DNA of 64,000 bases from NCBI RefSeq assembly GCF_946885955.1, contig NZ_CAMPHI010000026.1:6185-70184 (forward strand), read 5' to 3'. Positions 57,394 to 64,000 of this stretch are shown here, piece after piece. How positions within the stretch are numbered: position 1 is the first letter of the stretch; each line of letters opens with the position of its first letter. Origin of the DNA: an uncultured Pseudomonas sp. (lineage in GTDB: Bacteria; Pseudomonadota; Gammaproteobacteria; Pseudomonadales; Pseudomonadaceae). The notes under the pieces were generated by a model, which searched no databases, was not told where the DNA came from, and saw only the letters and a list, made by a program, of their open reading frames with translations. A program made the position numbers and the translations under genes.

Positions 57394-59144
57394 ACACTCT
57401 ATCCCTACGCGAACACGCCCTCGACGGCGACGCCCAACGCCATGCCGTCGAAAGCCTGCTCAACTGTTACCTGCGCGAATACGCGCTGCCACGCGGCGAG
57501 GCGGATCTCGATTGCCGCGCCGCCGATCTGCCGATGAGCCTGCGTCAGCTGCCCGGGCGCTGTATCAGCATCCGCCTGCCGCAAGGCGAACGCCTGGTGC
57601 TGCGCAGCGAACGCACCAGCGTGCTCGGCCGCTGCCGCTTCGTCAGCGCGCCCTATCTGAAGCGCCATGGCCAAGGCTGGCACCCGCTGAATGCCGGAGA
57701 ACTGGCGCGCCTGTTGCTCGCGCCGCTGAACGGCCCGGAGCGCCACGGCGAACTGCTGCAGCAGATCGACAACAGCCTGCAAATCACCCGGACCTTTTTG
57801 CGCCATGCCGGCGCGGCCAACCAGGAGCCCAGCGACAGCCTGCTGGCTTCGGAGCAGCACCAGGTCTGGGGGCATGCCCTGCACCCGACGCCGAAAAGCC
57901 GCGAAGGTGTGTCCCACGCCGACCTGCTGGCCTGCTCGCCGGAAGTCGGTGCGCAGTTCGCCTTGCATTGGTTTCGCGTCGATCCGTCGCTGATCCGCCA
58001 TCAAGGCCAAGACCCACGCGCTACCCTGCGTCAGCTGTGCGGGCGCGACGATCTGTACCCCTGCCACCCCTGGGAAGTCGAGCGCGTACTGGCGGACCCG
58101 CTGGTGCGCCGCGCTCAGCAACTCGGCCTGATCGAGCACTTGGGTCAACAGGGCCTGGCGCTGTACCCGACCTCCTCGGTGCGCACCCTCTACCATCCCG
58201 AGCTGGCCTACTTCCTCAAGTTCTCGGTGCATGTGCGGTTGACCAACTGCGTGCGCAAGAATGCCTGGTACGAACTCGACAGCGCCGTCGCCCTGACCCA
58301 ACTGCTGCAGCCGCTAATGGAGGAGTTGGCCGAGGTGCAGCCGGGCTTCGAATTGATGCCGGAGCCGTCCGCCAGCACCCTCGACCTGAGCTCGCTCGGC
58401 AACCTGGAACAGGCCCGCGAAGTCACCGAATGCTTCGGCATCCTCTACCGGCAAAACCTCGATGCGCTTAGCCGCGAACGCTACCGACCACAGGTGGCGA
58501 TGGCGCTGTTCACCTGGACCCTGGACGGCCACAGCGTCTGCCAGGCCCTGGTACAGCGCTATGCGGCCCGGCTCGGCGTGGACTATGGCGAAGCCGCCCT
58601 GCGCTGGCTCGATGGTTACGCCGAACAATTGCTCGGCGGCGTGCTGCACTGCCTGTTCCGCCGCGGCGTGGTGCTCGAACCGCACTTGCAGAACACCCTG
58701 CTCGGCTTCGACGACAACGGCCTCCCCTGCCGGGTATGGATTCGCGACCTCGAAGGTACCAAGCTGGTGCCCGAGCAATGGACGCCCGAGCAACTCGCCA
58801 ACCTCGACGAACGCACGCGCAGTTCGCTGTATTACGACGCCGACAAGGCCTGGAAGCGGGTGGCCTACTGCGCGCTGGTGAACAACCTGGGCGAGGCGAT
58901 TTTCCACCTGGCCGGCACCGATGCCGACCTGGAGAAGCGCCTGTGGCGGCAGATCGCCGACTTGCTGGAGCGCCAATCCCGGCAGCTCGGCGAGCCGCAG
59001 GCCTTGCGCGAGCTGTGCGCCGGCGCGCCGCTGCCGAGCAAGGAAAACTTCATGACCCGCCTGCAACTGCGCGCCGACCGCGAGGCCGGTTACACCGCCC
59101 TGCCCAACCCGCTGACCGCCGCGCGCCAGGGGCAACGAGCATGA
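57390..59144 (+). CDS. pvsD: NIS siderophore synthetase, IucA/IucC family (PvsD-like)
   Basis: 584 residues from ATG 57390 (MNTLSLREHALDGDAQRHAV). Motifs are GHALHPTPKSREGVSH (ATP phosphate site), YPCHPWEVERV, YPTSSVRTLYHPELAYFLKF and EPHLQNTLLGFDDNGLPCRV. It makes the second amide/ester bond to the citrate backbone. It overlaps neighbours by four bases on both sides (ATGA), so the block is tightly coupled. Confidence 0.83.
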   Translation: MNTLSLREHALDGDAQRHAVESLLNCYLREYALPRGEADLDCRAADLPMSLRQLPGRCISIRLPQGERLVLRSERTSVLGRCRFVSAPYLKRHGQGWHPLNAGELARLLLAPLNGPERHGELLQQIDNSLQITRTFLRHAGAANQEPSDSLLASEQHQVWGHALHPTPKSREGVSHADLLACSPEVGAQFALHWFRVDPSLIRHQGQDPRATLRQLCGRDDLYPCHPWEVERVLADPLVRRAQQLGLIEHLGQQGLALYPTSSVRTLYHPELAYFLKFSVHVRLTNCVRKNAWYELDSAVALTQLLQPLMEELAEVQPGFELMPEPSASTLDLSSLGNLEQAREVTECFGILYRQNLDALSRERYRPQVAMALFTWTLDGHSVCQALVQRYAARLGVDYGEAALRWLDGYAEQLLGGVLHCLFRRGVVLEPHLQNTLLGFDDNGLPCRVWIRDLEGTKLVPEQWTPEQLANLDERTRSSLYYDADKAWKRVAYCALVNNLGEAIFHLAGTDADLEKRLWRQIADLLERQSRQLGEPQALRELCAGAPLPSKENFMTRLQLRADREAGYTALPNPLTAARQGQRA

Positions 59145-60340
59145 ACCTGCCACCACGAATCGAACAAGCCATCGCGCACTTGCGCACGCAACAATACGAG
59201 CAACAGCAGGAGCCGCTGTGCGCGTACCTCTACGACCTCGAGGCGCTCGCCGCGCACGTGCGGGCGATGCGCGCCCGGCTGCCGGCCAATTGCGAGCTGT
59301 TCTATGCCGCCAAGGCCAACCCCGAGGCGCCGATCCTGCAAACCCTGGCGCCATTGGTCGATGGCTTCGAGGCGGCCTCCGGCGGCGAGCTGCGCTGGCT
59401 GTATGAGCAGTGCCCGCAGCAGCCTTTGATCTTCGGTGGGCCGGGCAAACTCGACAGCGAACTGGCGGCCGCCCTGGATTGCGGCGTCGACGCCTTCCAT
59501 GTCGAAAGCCTCAATGAACTGCGTCGCCTGGCGCGCATCGCCGCCGCCCGCGGTCGGCGGGCGCCGGTGCTGCTGCGGCTCAACCTGAAGCTCGCCGAAG
59601 CGCCGGACAGCCGCCTGGTGATGGGCGGCAAAGCCACGCCCTTCGGCCTCGACGAAGCGGCGCTGGGCGAAGCCCTGGCGCTGCTGCGCGACGAACCCTG
59701 GCTGGAGCTGCAAGGTCTGCATTTCCACCTGTTGTCCCATCAACTGGACGTCAGCGCCCACCTGCAGTTGATCCGCAGCTATATGCGCAGCTTTCGCGCG
59801 CTTTGCGCCGAACATCGGTTGCCGTTGGCGCTGCTCAATGTCGGCGGTGGTATGGGCATCAACTATCAGGATGCCCAGCGTTCGTTCGATTGGCCGTTGT
59901 TCTGCCAGGGCCTGCAGCAACTGATCGACGAAGAGGACATGGGCGCAGTGCGCATCCGCTTCGAGATCGGCCGCTTTATCAGCGCGGCCTGCGGCTATTA
60001 CCTGATGCAGGTGCTGGATATCAAACGCAACCACGGTCAGTACTTCGCCATTGCCCGCGGCGGCACCCATCACTTCCGCACTCCGGCCGCCCAGGGCCAC
60101 GACCACCCGTTCGTGGTGGTGCGCGGCGCGCAACCGGCGCAAATCAACGACCAGCCGGTGACCCTGGTCGGCCAGCTCTGCACGCCCAAGGACGTGCTGG
60201 CCAGCCAGCAACCGGTGGCGGCATTGGCGGTCGGCGATCTGCTGGTGTTCCCGCTGGCCGGGGCTTATGCCTGGAATATCTCGCACCGGGATTTTCTGAT
60301 GCATGAGCCACCGACGATGCTGTTCCTGCCGGCGGCCTGA
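59141..60340 (+). CDS. pvsE: PLP-dependent decarboxylase of siderophore synthesis (PvsE-like)
   Basis: 399 residues, fold type III (alanine racemase-like barrel, LysA group). PLP-Lys in ELFYAAKANPEAPIL, phosphate loop LNVGGGMGINY, substrate site FHLLSHQLDV and C-terminal QLCTPKDVLASQQ. In vibrioferrin, PvsE decarboxylates an amino-acid unit (the ethanolamine-forming step from serine). It ends the operon; ABC importer genes (pvuBCDE) are not found after it. Confidence 0.82.
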   Translation: MNLPPRIEQAIAHLRTQQYEQQQEPLCAYLYDLEALAAHVRAMRARLPANCELFYAAKANPEAPILQTLAPLVDGFEAASGGELRWLYEQCPQQPLIFGGPGKLDSELAAALDCGVDAFHVESLNELRRLARIAAARGRRAPVLLRLNLKLAEAPDSRLVMGGKATPFGLDEAALGEALALLRDEPWLELQGLHFHLLSHQLDVSAHLQLIRSYMRSFRALCAEHRLPLALLNVGGGMGINYQDAQRSFDWPLFCQGLQQLIDEEDMGAVRIRFEIGRFISAACGYYLMQVLDIKRNHGQYFAIARGGTHHFRTPAAQGHDHPFVVVRGAQPAQINDQPVTLVGQLCTPKDVLASQQPVAALAVGDLLVFPLAGAYAWNISHRDFLMHEPPTMLFLPAA

Positions 60341-60600
60341 TCGGCGGCTATGCGCCCATGAAACCGTAGCCCGGATGAAATCCGGGGAAGTCCAGCGCCT
60401 ACCAACCGCTCCCGGATTGCATCCGGGAGCATCTGATCGTTCCCACGTGGACGGTTCGACGCCTCAATGTGGGATCAAAGTGACCCAATGGTAGCCCGGG
60501 TTGAGCGAAGCGATACCCGGGTATCGGCGCCCTGGGTATCGCTGCGCTCAACCCAGGCTACCTGCTGCACGGGCGGCCAACCTATGGAATTTCCACAAGA
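60341..60600. repeat. Repeat-rich intergenic region (two palindrome families)
   Basis: CCGTAGCCCGGATGAAATCC (from 60364) pairs with CCCGGATTGCATCCGGGA (60411-60428). GTAGCCCGGGTTGAGCGAAG (from 60491) pairs with CTGCGCTCAACCCAGGCTAC (to 60561). These belong to the families at 33231 and 25276. No gene is supported. Confidence 0.75.
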
Positions 60601-60628
60601 CGAAAAAAAGCCCCGATGTGCCGGGGCT
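60601..60628 (-). terminator. Rho-independent terminator of the OYE gene
   Basis: On the minus strand AGCCCCG-GCACA-CGGGGCT is followed by seven T (60603-60609 are A on the plus strand). It is 46 bases beyond the OYE stop. Confidence 0.9.
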
Positions 60629-60673
60629 GAGGGAAGCTTGCGCCGCTTTACGGCGCAAGGCTAAAAACGTCGA

Positions 60674-61783
60674 TCAGACCAGGGTGGTCAGCGCATCGCG
60701 GCTGAACGGCAGAATGTCCTGCTCGCGGCCTTCGCGCACCTTGAGCGCCCAATCCGGGTCGACCAGCAGCGCGCGGCCCACGGCCACCAGGTCGAACTCC
60801 TGCTTGTTCAGGCGCTCGAGCAGGTTTTCCAGGCTGGCCGGCTCGGCGACCTTGTCGGTATTGACCATGAACTGCAGGAACTCGCCGTCCAGGCCGACGC
60901 TGCCGACGGTGATGGTCGGCTTGCCGGTGAGCTTGCGCGTCCAGCCGGCCAGGTTGAGGTCGGAACCTTCGAATTCCGGCTCCCAGAAACGTCGGGTCGA
61001 GCAGTGGAAGATATCCACGCCGGCATCGCTCAGGGGCTTGAGGAAGGCTTCCAGAGCTTCCGGGGTTTGCACCAGGCGGGCGCTGTAGTCCTGCTGCTTC
61101 CACTGCGAATAACGGAAGATAATCGGGAAGTCCGGGCCGACCGCGGCGCGTACCGCCTGGATCAGCTCGATGGCGAAGCGCGAGCGCTGGGCCAGGTCGC
61201 CGCCGTATTCGTCGCTGCGCTGGTTGCTGCTTTCCCAGAAGAACTGATCAATCAGGTAGCCGTGGGCGCCATGGATCTCCACGCCGTCCATACCGATGGC
61301 TTGGGCATCACGGGCGGCCTGGGCGAAGGCGGCGATAACTTCCTGGATGTCGTCCTGGGTCATACCGTGGACCACGACATTGCCTTCCTTGAGCTTCTCG
61401 CTCGGGCCATAACCCGGCACGCCGGCATCCGGCTCGGTGCCGAGTTTGCGCACGTTGCCCACGTGCCACAGCTGCGGAACGATCTTGCCGCCTTCGGCGT
61501 GCACCGCCTCGACCACTTTGCGCCAGCCGGCCAGGGCGTCTTCGCCGTAGAAACGCGGCACGTTCGGGTAGCCGTTGGCGGCCTTGTGGCCGACGGTGGT
61601 GCCTTCGGTGACGATCAGACCGACGCCGGCCGCGGCGCGGCGGCGGTAGTACTCGATGACCTTGCTGTTGGGTACGCCGCCCGGCGAGAAGGAACGGGTC
61701 ATGGGCGCCATCACCACACGGGTCGGCAGCTCCAGCGCGCCCAGGCTGAAGGGTTGAAACAAGGCTTTTACCGGATCGTTCAT
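60674..61783 (-). CDS. Old Yellow Enzyme family alkene reductase (NemA/XenA-like)
   Basis: 369 residues, FMN-dependent NADH:flavin oxidoreductase that reduces activated C=C bonds and nitro compounds. Markers are LPTRVVMAPMTRS, VPQLWHVGNV, GVEIHGAHGYLIDQFF (active-site His), NQRSDEYGGDLAQRSRFAIE and DLVAVGRALLVDPDW. The TetR gene 0.2 kb upstream on the same strand and a shared 13-bp candidate operator suggest electrophile-induced control like nemRA, inferred. Confidence 0.9.
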   Translation of the reverse strand: MNDPVKALFQPFSLGALELPTRVVMAPMTRSFSPGGVPNSKVIEYYRRRAAAGVGLIVTEGTTVGHKAANGYPNVPRFYGEDALAGWRKVVEAVHAEGGKIVPQLWHVGNVRKLGTEPDAGVPGYGPSEKLKEGNVVVHGMTQDDIQEVIAAFAQAARDAQAIGMDGVEIHGAHGYLIDQFFWESSNQRSDEYGGDLAQRSRFAIELIQAVRAAVGPDFPIIFRYSQWKQQDYSARLVQTPEALEAFLKPLSDAGVDIFHCSTRRFWEPEFEGSDLNLAGWTRKLTGKPTITVGSVGLDGEFLQFMVNTDKVAEPASLENLLERLNKQEFDLVAVGRALLVDPDWALKVREGREQDILPFSRDALTTLV

Positions 61784-61805
61784 CGTCGTTCCTCTATCGG
61801 CCAGG

Positions 61806-61818
61806 TGACCGGTCGTCT
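61806..61818. promoter_or_regulatory. Candidate TetR operator before the OYE gene
   Basis: TGACCGGTCGTCT, with GACCGGTC palindromic core, 23 bases before the OYE start. The identical 13-mer occurs before the tetR gene (62585-62597). Confidence 0.6.
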
Positions 61819-61821
61819 ACT

Positions 61822-61960
61822 CAAAACCTGTTCAAAGGCTGCTGCGCGTCGGCCATGCTGCGTTGAAATCAGCCTCGGAATGCTCATTTACAGTCGTAAA
61901 CTCCGCTTCCTCGCCTGATTTCGCCTTGCCTGGCTCTAGCTCGCAAGCCTTTGAAACAGG
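61822..61960 (-). repeat. Long dispersed palindromic repeat, second copy
   Basis: The reverse complement of this stretch contains AGGCAAGGCGAAATCAGGCG, GCGGAGTTTACGA and TGAGCATTCCGAGGCTGATT, then TTCAACGCAGC. It aligns along its length with 21199-21325. Terminal AACCTGTTTCAAAGGCT-like arms flank it. It fills the gap between tetR and the OYE gene. Confidence 0.75.
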
Positions 61961-61977
61961 TTCAACTTTTTAAAAAT

Positions 61978-62571
61978 TCAGGCCCGCAGCAGTAGCTGCA
62001 AACGCTGCATGAAGTCTTCCAGGGCACCGGTGCTGCTCGACACTTTCAGGCGCGTCAAAGCGCCCTGCCAGGCACAGGTGATAAAGCTTGCGAGGGTGCC
62101 GCAGTTCTCGTCGGCCGCCAGTTCGCCGGCGTGCTGCGCCTGCTCCAGGCAGGCGCGGAGGATGTCCGTCGAGCGCTGCAAGATCGCGTCGACTTCCCCG
62201 CCCAGGCTCGGCGACAAATCCGCCATTTCGAAACTCAGGCTGCCGATAAAGCAGTGGTACTCGAGCTTTTCCTGGCGGGCGAAGTGCTCCACCAGCTCGC
62301 CGTAGTAACCGAGAATGCGCGCCCGTGGGCTCAGCAGCGGGTTGCTCAGCGCCTGGAAGTAACGCTGCAAGCGCGGCCCATAGACCTCCTGCAACGCCTG
62401 CACGGCGAAGTCTTCCTTGCTGGAGAAATAGTGGTAGAAGGAGCCCTTGGGCACACCGGCGGCCTGCACGATTTCCTGCACGCCGGCGCCGTGATAACCG
62501 CGACGGGTCATCACCTCGGCGCCTTTGGCGAGGATCAGGTCACGCTTGTCGAGTCGTTGGTTGGCGTTCAT
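61978..62571 (-). CDS. TetR-family repressor (likely NemR-like, of the OYE gene)
   Basis: 197 residues from ATG 62571 (MNANQRLDKRDLILAKGAEV). N-terminal helix-turn-helix TRRGYHGAGVQEIVQAAGVP followed by GSFYHYFSSKEDFAVQAL is typical of the family. The ligand domain includes Cys residues (YHCFIGSL, RACLEQ, ENCGTL, FITCAW) that could sense electrophiles, as in NemR. It should repress itself and the OYE gene downstream through the shared 13-bp element. The longer frame from 62607 crosses that element and is rejected. Confidence 0.87.
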   Translation of the reverse strand: MNANQRLDKRDLILAKGAEVMTRRGYHGAGVQEIVQAAGVPKGSFYHYFSSKEDFAVQALQEVYGPRLQRYFQALSNPLLSPRARILGYYGELVEHFARQEKLEYHCFIGSLSFEMADLSPSLGGEVDAILQRSTDILRACLEQAQHAGELAADENCGTLASFITCAWQGALTRLKVSSSTGALEDFMQRLQLLLRA

Positions 62572-62584
62572 GCCGGCAAGGATA

Positions 62585-62597
62585 TGACCGGTCGTCT
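62585..62597. promoter_or_regulatory. Candidate TetR operator before tetR
   Basis: TGACCGGTCGTCT, identical to the site before the OYE gene, 14 bases upstream of the tetR start codon; suggests autoregulation. Confidence 0.6.
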
Positions 62598-62658
62598 CGC
62601 CCCGCACAGCACTATTGATTTGCGTGATGAGCGCCTAAAACGACGGAAGGCCGGGCAC

Positions 62659-62849
62659 CCGTAGCCCGGATGCAAGCCGGGGAAAATCGCTGCCTGGTAA
62701 ATCGCTCCCGGATTTCATCCGGGCTACGAGAAGCGCTGTTGTGGACATAGCGAAGCTTTGTGCACCGCTGGCGCGCAGATGGCGGACAAGCCTTGGGCAT
62801 GCCCGCCCGACGATGCGCAAGTCTTGCAGGTATGCGTAGGATCTCGTCA
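62659..62849. repeat. Two dispersed palindromes in tandem
   Basis: CCGTAGCCCGGATGCAAGCC (from 62659) and CCCGGATTTCATCCGGGCTA (to 62729) form the family seen at 33231 and 60364. ATGGCGGACAAGCCTTGGGC to CGTAGGAT (62779-62849) is the second copy of the family at 13379. No gene is supported between tetR and the glutathione peroxidase gene. Confidence 0.75.
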
Positions 62850-62860
62850 CTCGAAAGCTT

Positions 62861-63343
62861 TCAGCCGAGGGCTTTTTCGATCGCCTGGATCAGTGCGGAG
62901 TCATCCGGTGCGGTGCGCGGCGAGAAACGCGCGAGAACTCGGCCGTCGTGACCGACCAGGAATTTCTCGAAATTCCAGGTGATGTCGCCGGGGAATTCCG
63001 CGCCTTCGCCGGCCAGCAGGCGATACAGCGGATGGCGATTCTGGCCGTTCACCTCGATCTTGCTGCCCAGGGGAAAGGTTACGCCGTAGTTCAGGCTGCA
63101 AAACTCGCGAATGGTCTCTTCGCTATCCGGTTCCTGCCCGGCGAACTGGTTGCAGGGCAAGCCGAGCACGGTAAAGCCGCGCGCGCGATATTGCTGGTAG
63201 AGCTTCTCGAGCCCGGCGTATTGCGGAGTCAGGCCGCACTTCGAGGCGACATTGACCACCAACACCACCTGGCCCTTGAAAGGCGCCAGCGGCAGATCCT
63301 GGCCATCCAGCGCGCGTAGATTGAGGTCGTGGAACGCACTCAT
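62861..63343 (-). CDS. Glutathione peroxidase family (Cys-type)
   Basis: 160 residues. The peroxidatic Cys is in NVASKCGLTPQYAGLEKLY, the conserved Gln and resolving Cys in LGLPCNQFAGQEP, and the catalytic Trp-Asn in WNFEKFLVG. It reduces hydrogen or lipid hydroperoxides with thioredoxin or glutathione. No signal peptide, so cytosolic. Single gene; a terminator of the upstream slyD-type gene separates them. Confidence 0.93.
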   Translation of the reverse strand: MSAFHDLNLRALDGQDLPLAPFKGQVVLVVNVASKCGLTPQYAGLEKLYQQYRARGFTVLGLPCNQFAGQEPDSEETIREFCSLNYGVTFPLGSKIEVNGQNRHPLYRLLAGEGAEFPGDITWNFEKFLVGHDGRVLARFSPRTAPDDSALIQAIEKALG

Positions 63344-63371
63344 GACTTAACTCCTCGAGAACGCAAGGGAC

Positions 63372-63404
63372 AAAAAAGGCGCCTCTAAAAAGGCGCCTTT
63401 CTTT
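63372..63404 (-). terminator. Rho-independent terminator of the FKBP gene
   Basis: AAAAAAGGCGCC and GGCGCCTTTCTTTT flank a TCTAAAAA loop. On the minus strand the hairpin ends in TTTTTT (63372-63377), so it terminates the gene whose stop is at 63531; T-rich DNA on the other side makes it bidirectional. The 126 bases between it and the FKBP gene hold nothing else I recognise. Confidence 0.85.
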
Positions 63405-63530
63405 TTACTCAGCGTAGCAGCCGATTGCTTATCGGAGGCGACCATAAGTCGTTTTCGGCAATCGGCCAGAACCGAATAAGACCTGCCGCACGCTATGCGG
63501 GCAAATGCGCAGTAGGTCGTGATCCGCTTC

Positions 63531-64000
63531 TTAGTGGTGGTGACCACCTTCGCCGTGGATGTGACCGTGGGCGATTTCTTCATCGGTGGCATCGCGCACG
63601 CTGATCACCTTGACCTTGAAGTTCAGGCGCTGACCGGCCAACGGGTGGTTGCCGTCGACGATCACGTCATCGCCGTCCAGCTCGCGGATGGTAACGATCT
63701 GCATGCCGCCGTCCGGACCGGAGGCGTGGAACTGCATGCCGACTTCCAGTTCGTCGACGCCTTCGAACATCGAGCGGTTCAGGGTAGCGACCAGTTCGGC
63801 ACTGTATTCGCCGTAGGCGTCTTCCGGTTCGACAGCCACATTCAGCTCGTCGCCGGCTTGTTTGTCGAGCAGAGCCCTTTCCAGGCCGCCGATGATGTTG
63901 CCGGCGCCATGGAGGTAAACCAGCGGCGCACCGCCAGCGGAACTATCGATCACCTCACCGGCATCGTTGGTCAGGGTATAGTCGATGGAGACGGCCTTGT
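63531..64000 (-). CDS. slyD: SlyD-type FKBP peptidyl-prolyl isomerase (N-terminus outside window)
   Basis: About 156 residues are visible; the reading frame runs through the right window edge (KAVSIDYTLTNDAGEVIDSS precedes the internal GTG at 63953). FKBP strings are VYLHGAGNIIGGLERALLDK and DELNVAVEPEDAYGEY. The insert-in-flap domain follows (DGGMQIVTIRELDGDDVIVD, NHPLAGQRLNFKVKV), and the C-terminus is His-rich (HGHIHGEGGHHH), a metal-binding tail as in SlyD. It folds proline-containing proteins and can donate nickel. Confidence 0.9.
   Translation of the reverse strand, partial: KAVSIDYTLTNDAGEVIDSSAGGAPLVYLHGAGNIIGGLERALLDKQAGDELNVAVEPEDAYGEYSAELVATLNRSMFEGVDELEVGMQFHASGPDGGMQIVTIRELDGDDVIVDGNHPLAGQRLNFKVKVISVRDATDEEIAHGHIHGEGGHHH

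Noticed and set aside
53256..60340. Achromobactin or staphyloferrin B operon
   Set aside because: Those have three NIS synthetases and other extra genes. Two NIS synthetases plus an ATP-grasp ligase in this order match pvsABCDE. The SbnG-like gene is the only feature shared with staphyloferrin B.

Overview
The window is chromosomal DNA from a GC-rich gammaproteobacterium, almost certainly a Pseudomonas. The evidence is a LapG/LapD biofilm switch, a PhaG close to the P. putida protein, a short LOV photoreceptor with a class II LitR-type MerR regulator, several diguanylate cyclases, and many REP/REPIN-type palindromes of the kind common in Pseudomonas intergenic DNA. There is no IS element, prophage or CRISPR array. 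Genes sit on both strands in short, often translationally coupled operons.

Layout. 1-2.7 kb (minus): lapD (cut by the window edge), lapG and two small lipoproteins, one of only 51 residues. 3.1-13.4 kb (plus): a guanidine-I (ykkC) riboswitch followed by an ABC importer, a two-subunit carboxyguanidine deiminase, a biotin-dependent guanidine/urea carboxylase and allophanate hydrolase. This is a complete import-and-degradation route that turns guanidine into ammonia and CO2. 13.6-20.4 kb: a dCache-GGDEF cyclase, a cysteine-rich mini-protein, rsuA, phaG, tRNA-Gly(CCC), a KGG-repeat stress mini-protein and a tandem pair of ferritin-like proteins. 20.4-22.2 kb (minus): an ABC-2 type transporter. 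22.6-24.4 kb: a small AT-richer islet with a membrane mini-protein and a coupled gene pair, one member of which looks like a nucleotidyltransferase. 24.9-33.2 kb: a DUF1428 protein, the giant helicase Lhr, an AAA ATPase, an I78 inhibitor lipoprotein and a TyrR-family sigma-54 activator.

33.3-37.6 kb (minus): metabolic genes (SDR, class II aldolase, alpha/beta hydrolase, DUF1569, cupin, flavodoxin). 37.7-42.0 kb: a probable light-response module. It has a short LOV protein with its photoactive Cys, a LitR-like MerR regulator, a promoter region with three matching TATACC...TGTACA elements, and folM-folE-folX for reduced pterins. 42.0-50.1 kb: an SDR, DUF1244, HopJ family, a glycolipid-binding family protein, trxB, a CHASE4-PAS-GGDEF cyclase, cysZ and a glycosyltransferase. 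50.2-60.3 kb: a Fur-box-controlled siderophore operon whose order (ATP-grasp, NIS synthetase, MFS exporter, NIS synthetase, PLP decarboxylase) is that of the vibrioferrin genes pvsABCDE. It is preceded by a TonB receptor and an SbnG-like citrate-synthase homologue. 60.6-64 kb (minus): an Old Yellow Enzyme with a TetR repressor that share a 13-bp candidate operator, a glutathione peroxidase and a SlyD-type FKBP cut by the window edge.

The most notable items are: the riboswitch-controlled guanidine operon; two REPIN palindromes inserted in frame inside essentially intact genes (the carboxylase and lhr) and read in the same two frames; the LOV/LitR/pterin module; the vibrioferrin-type operon with its own citrate synthase; and the uncharacterised nucleotidyltransferase-like gene pair. 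Functional names rest on motif and family recognition by eye; no database search was possible.
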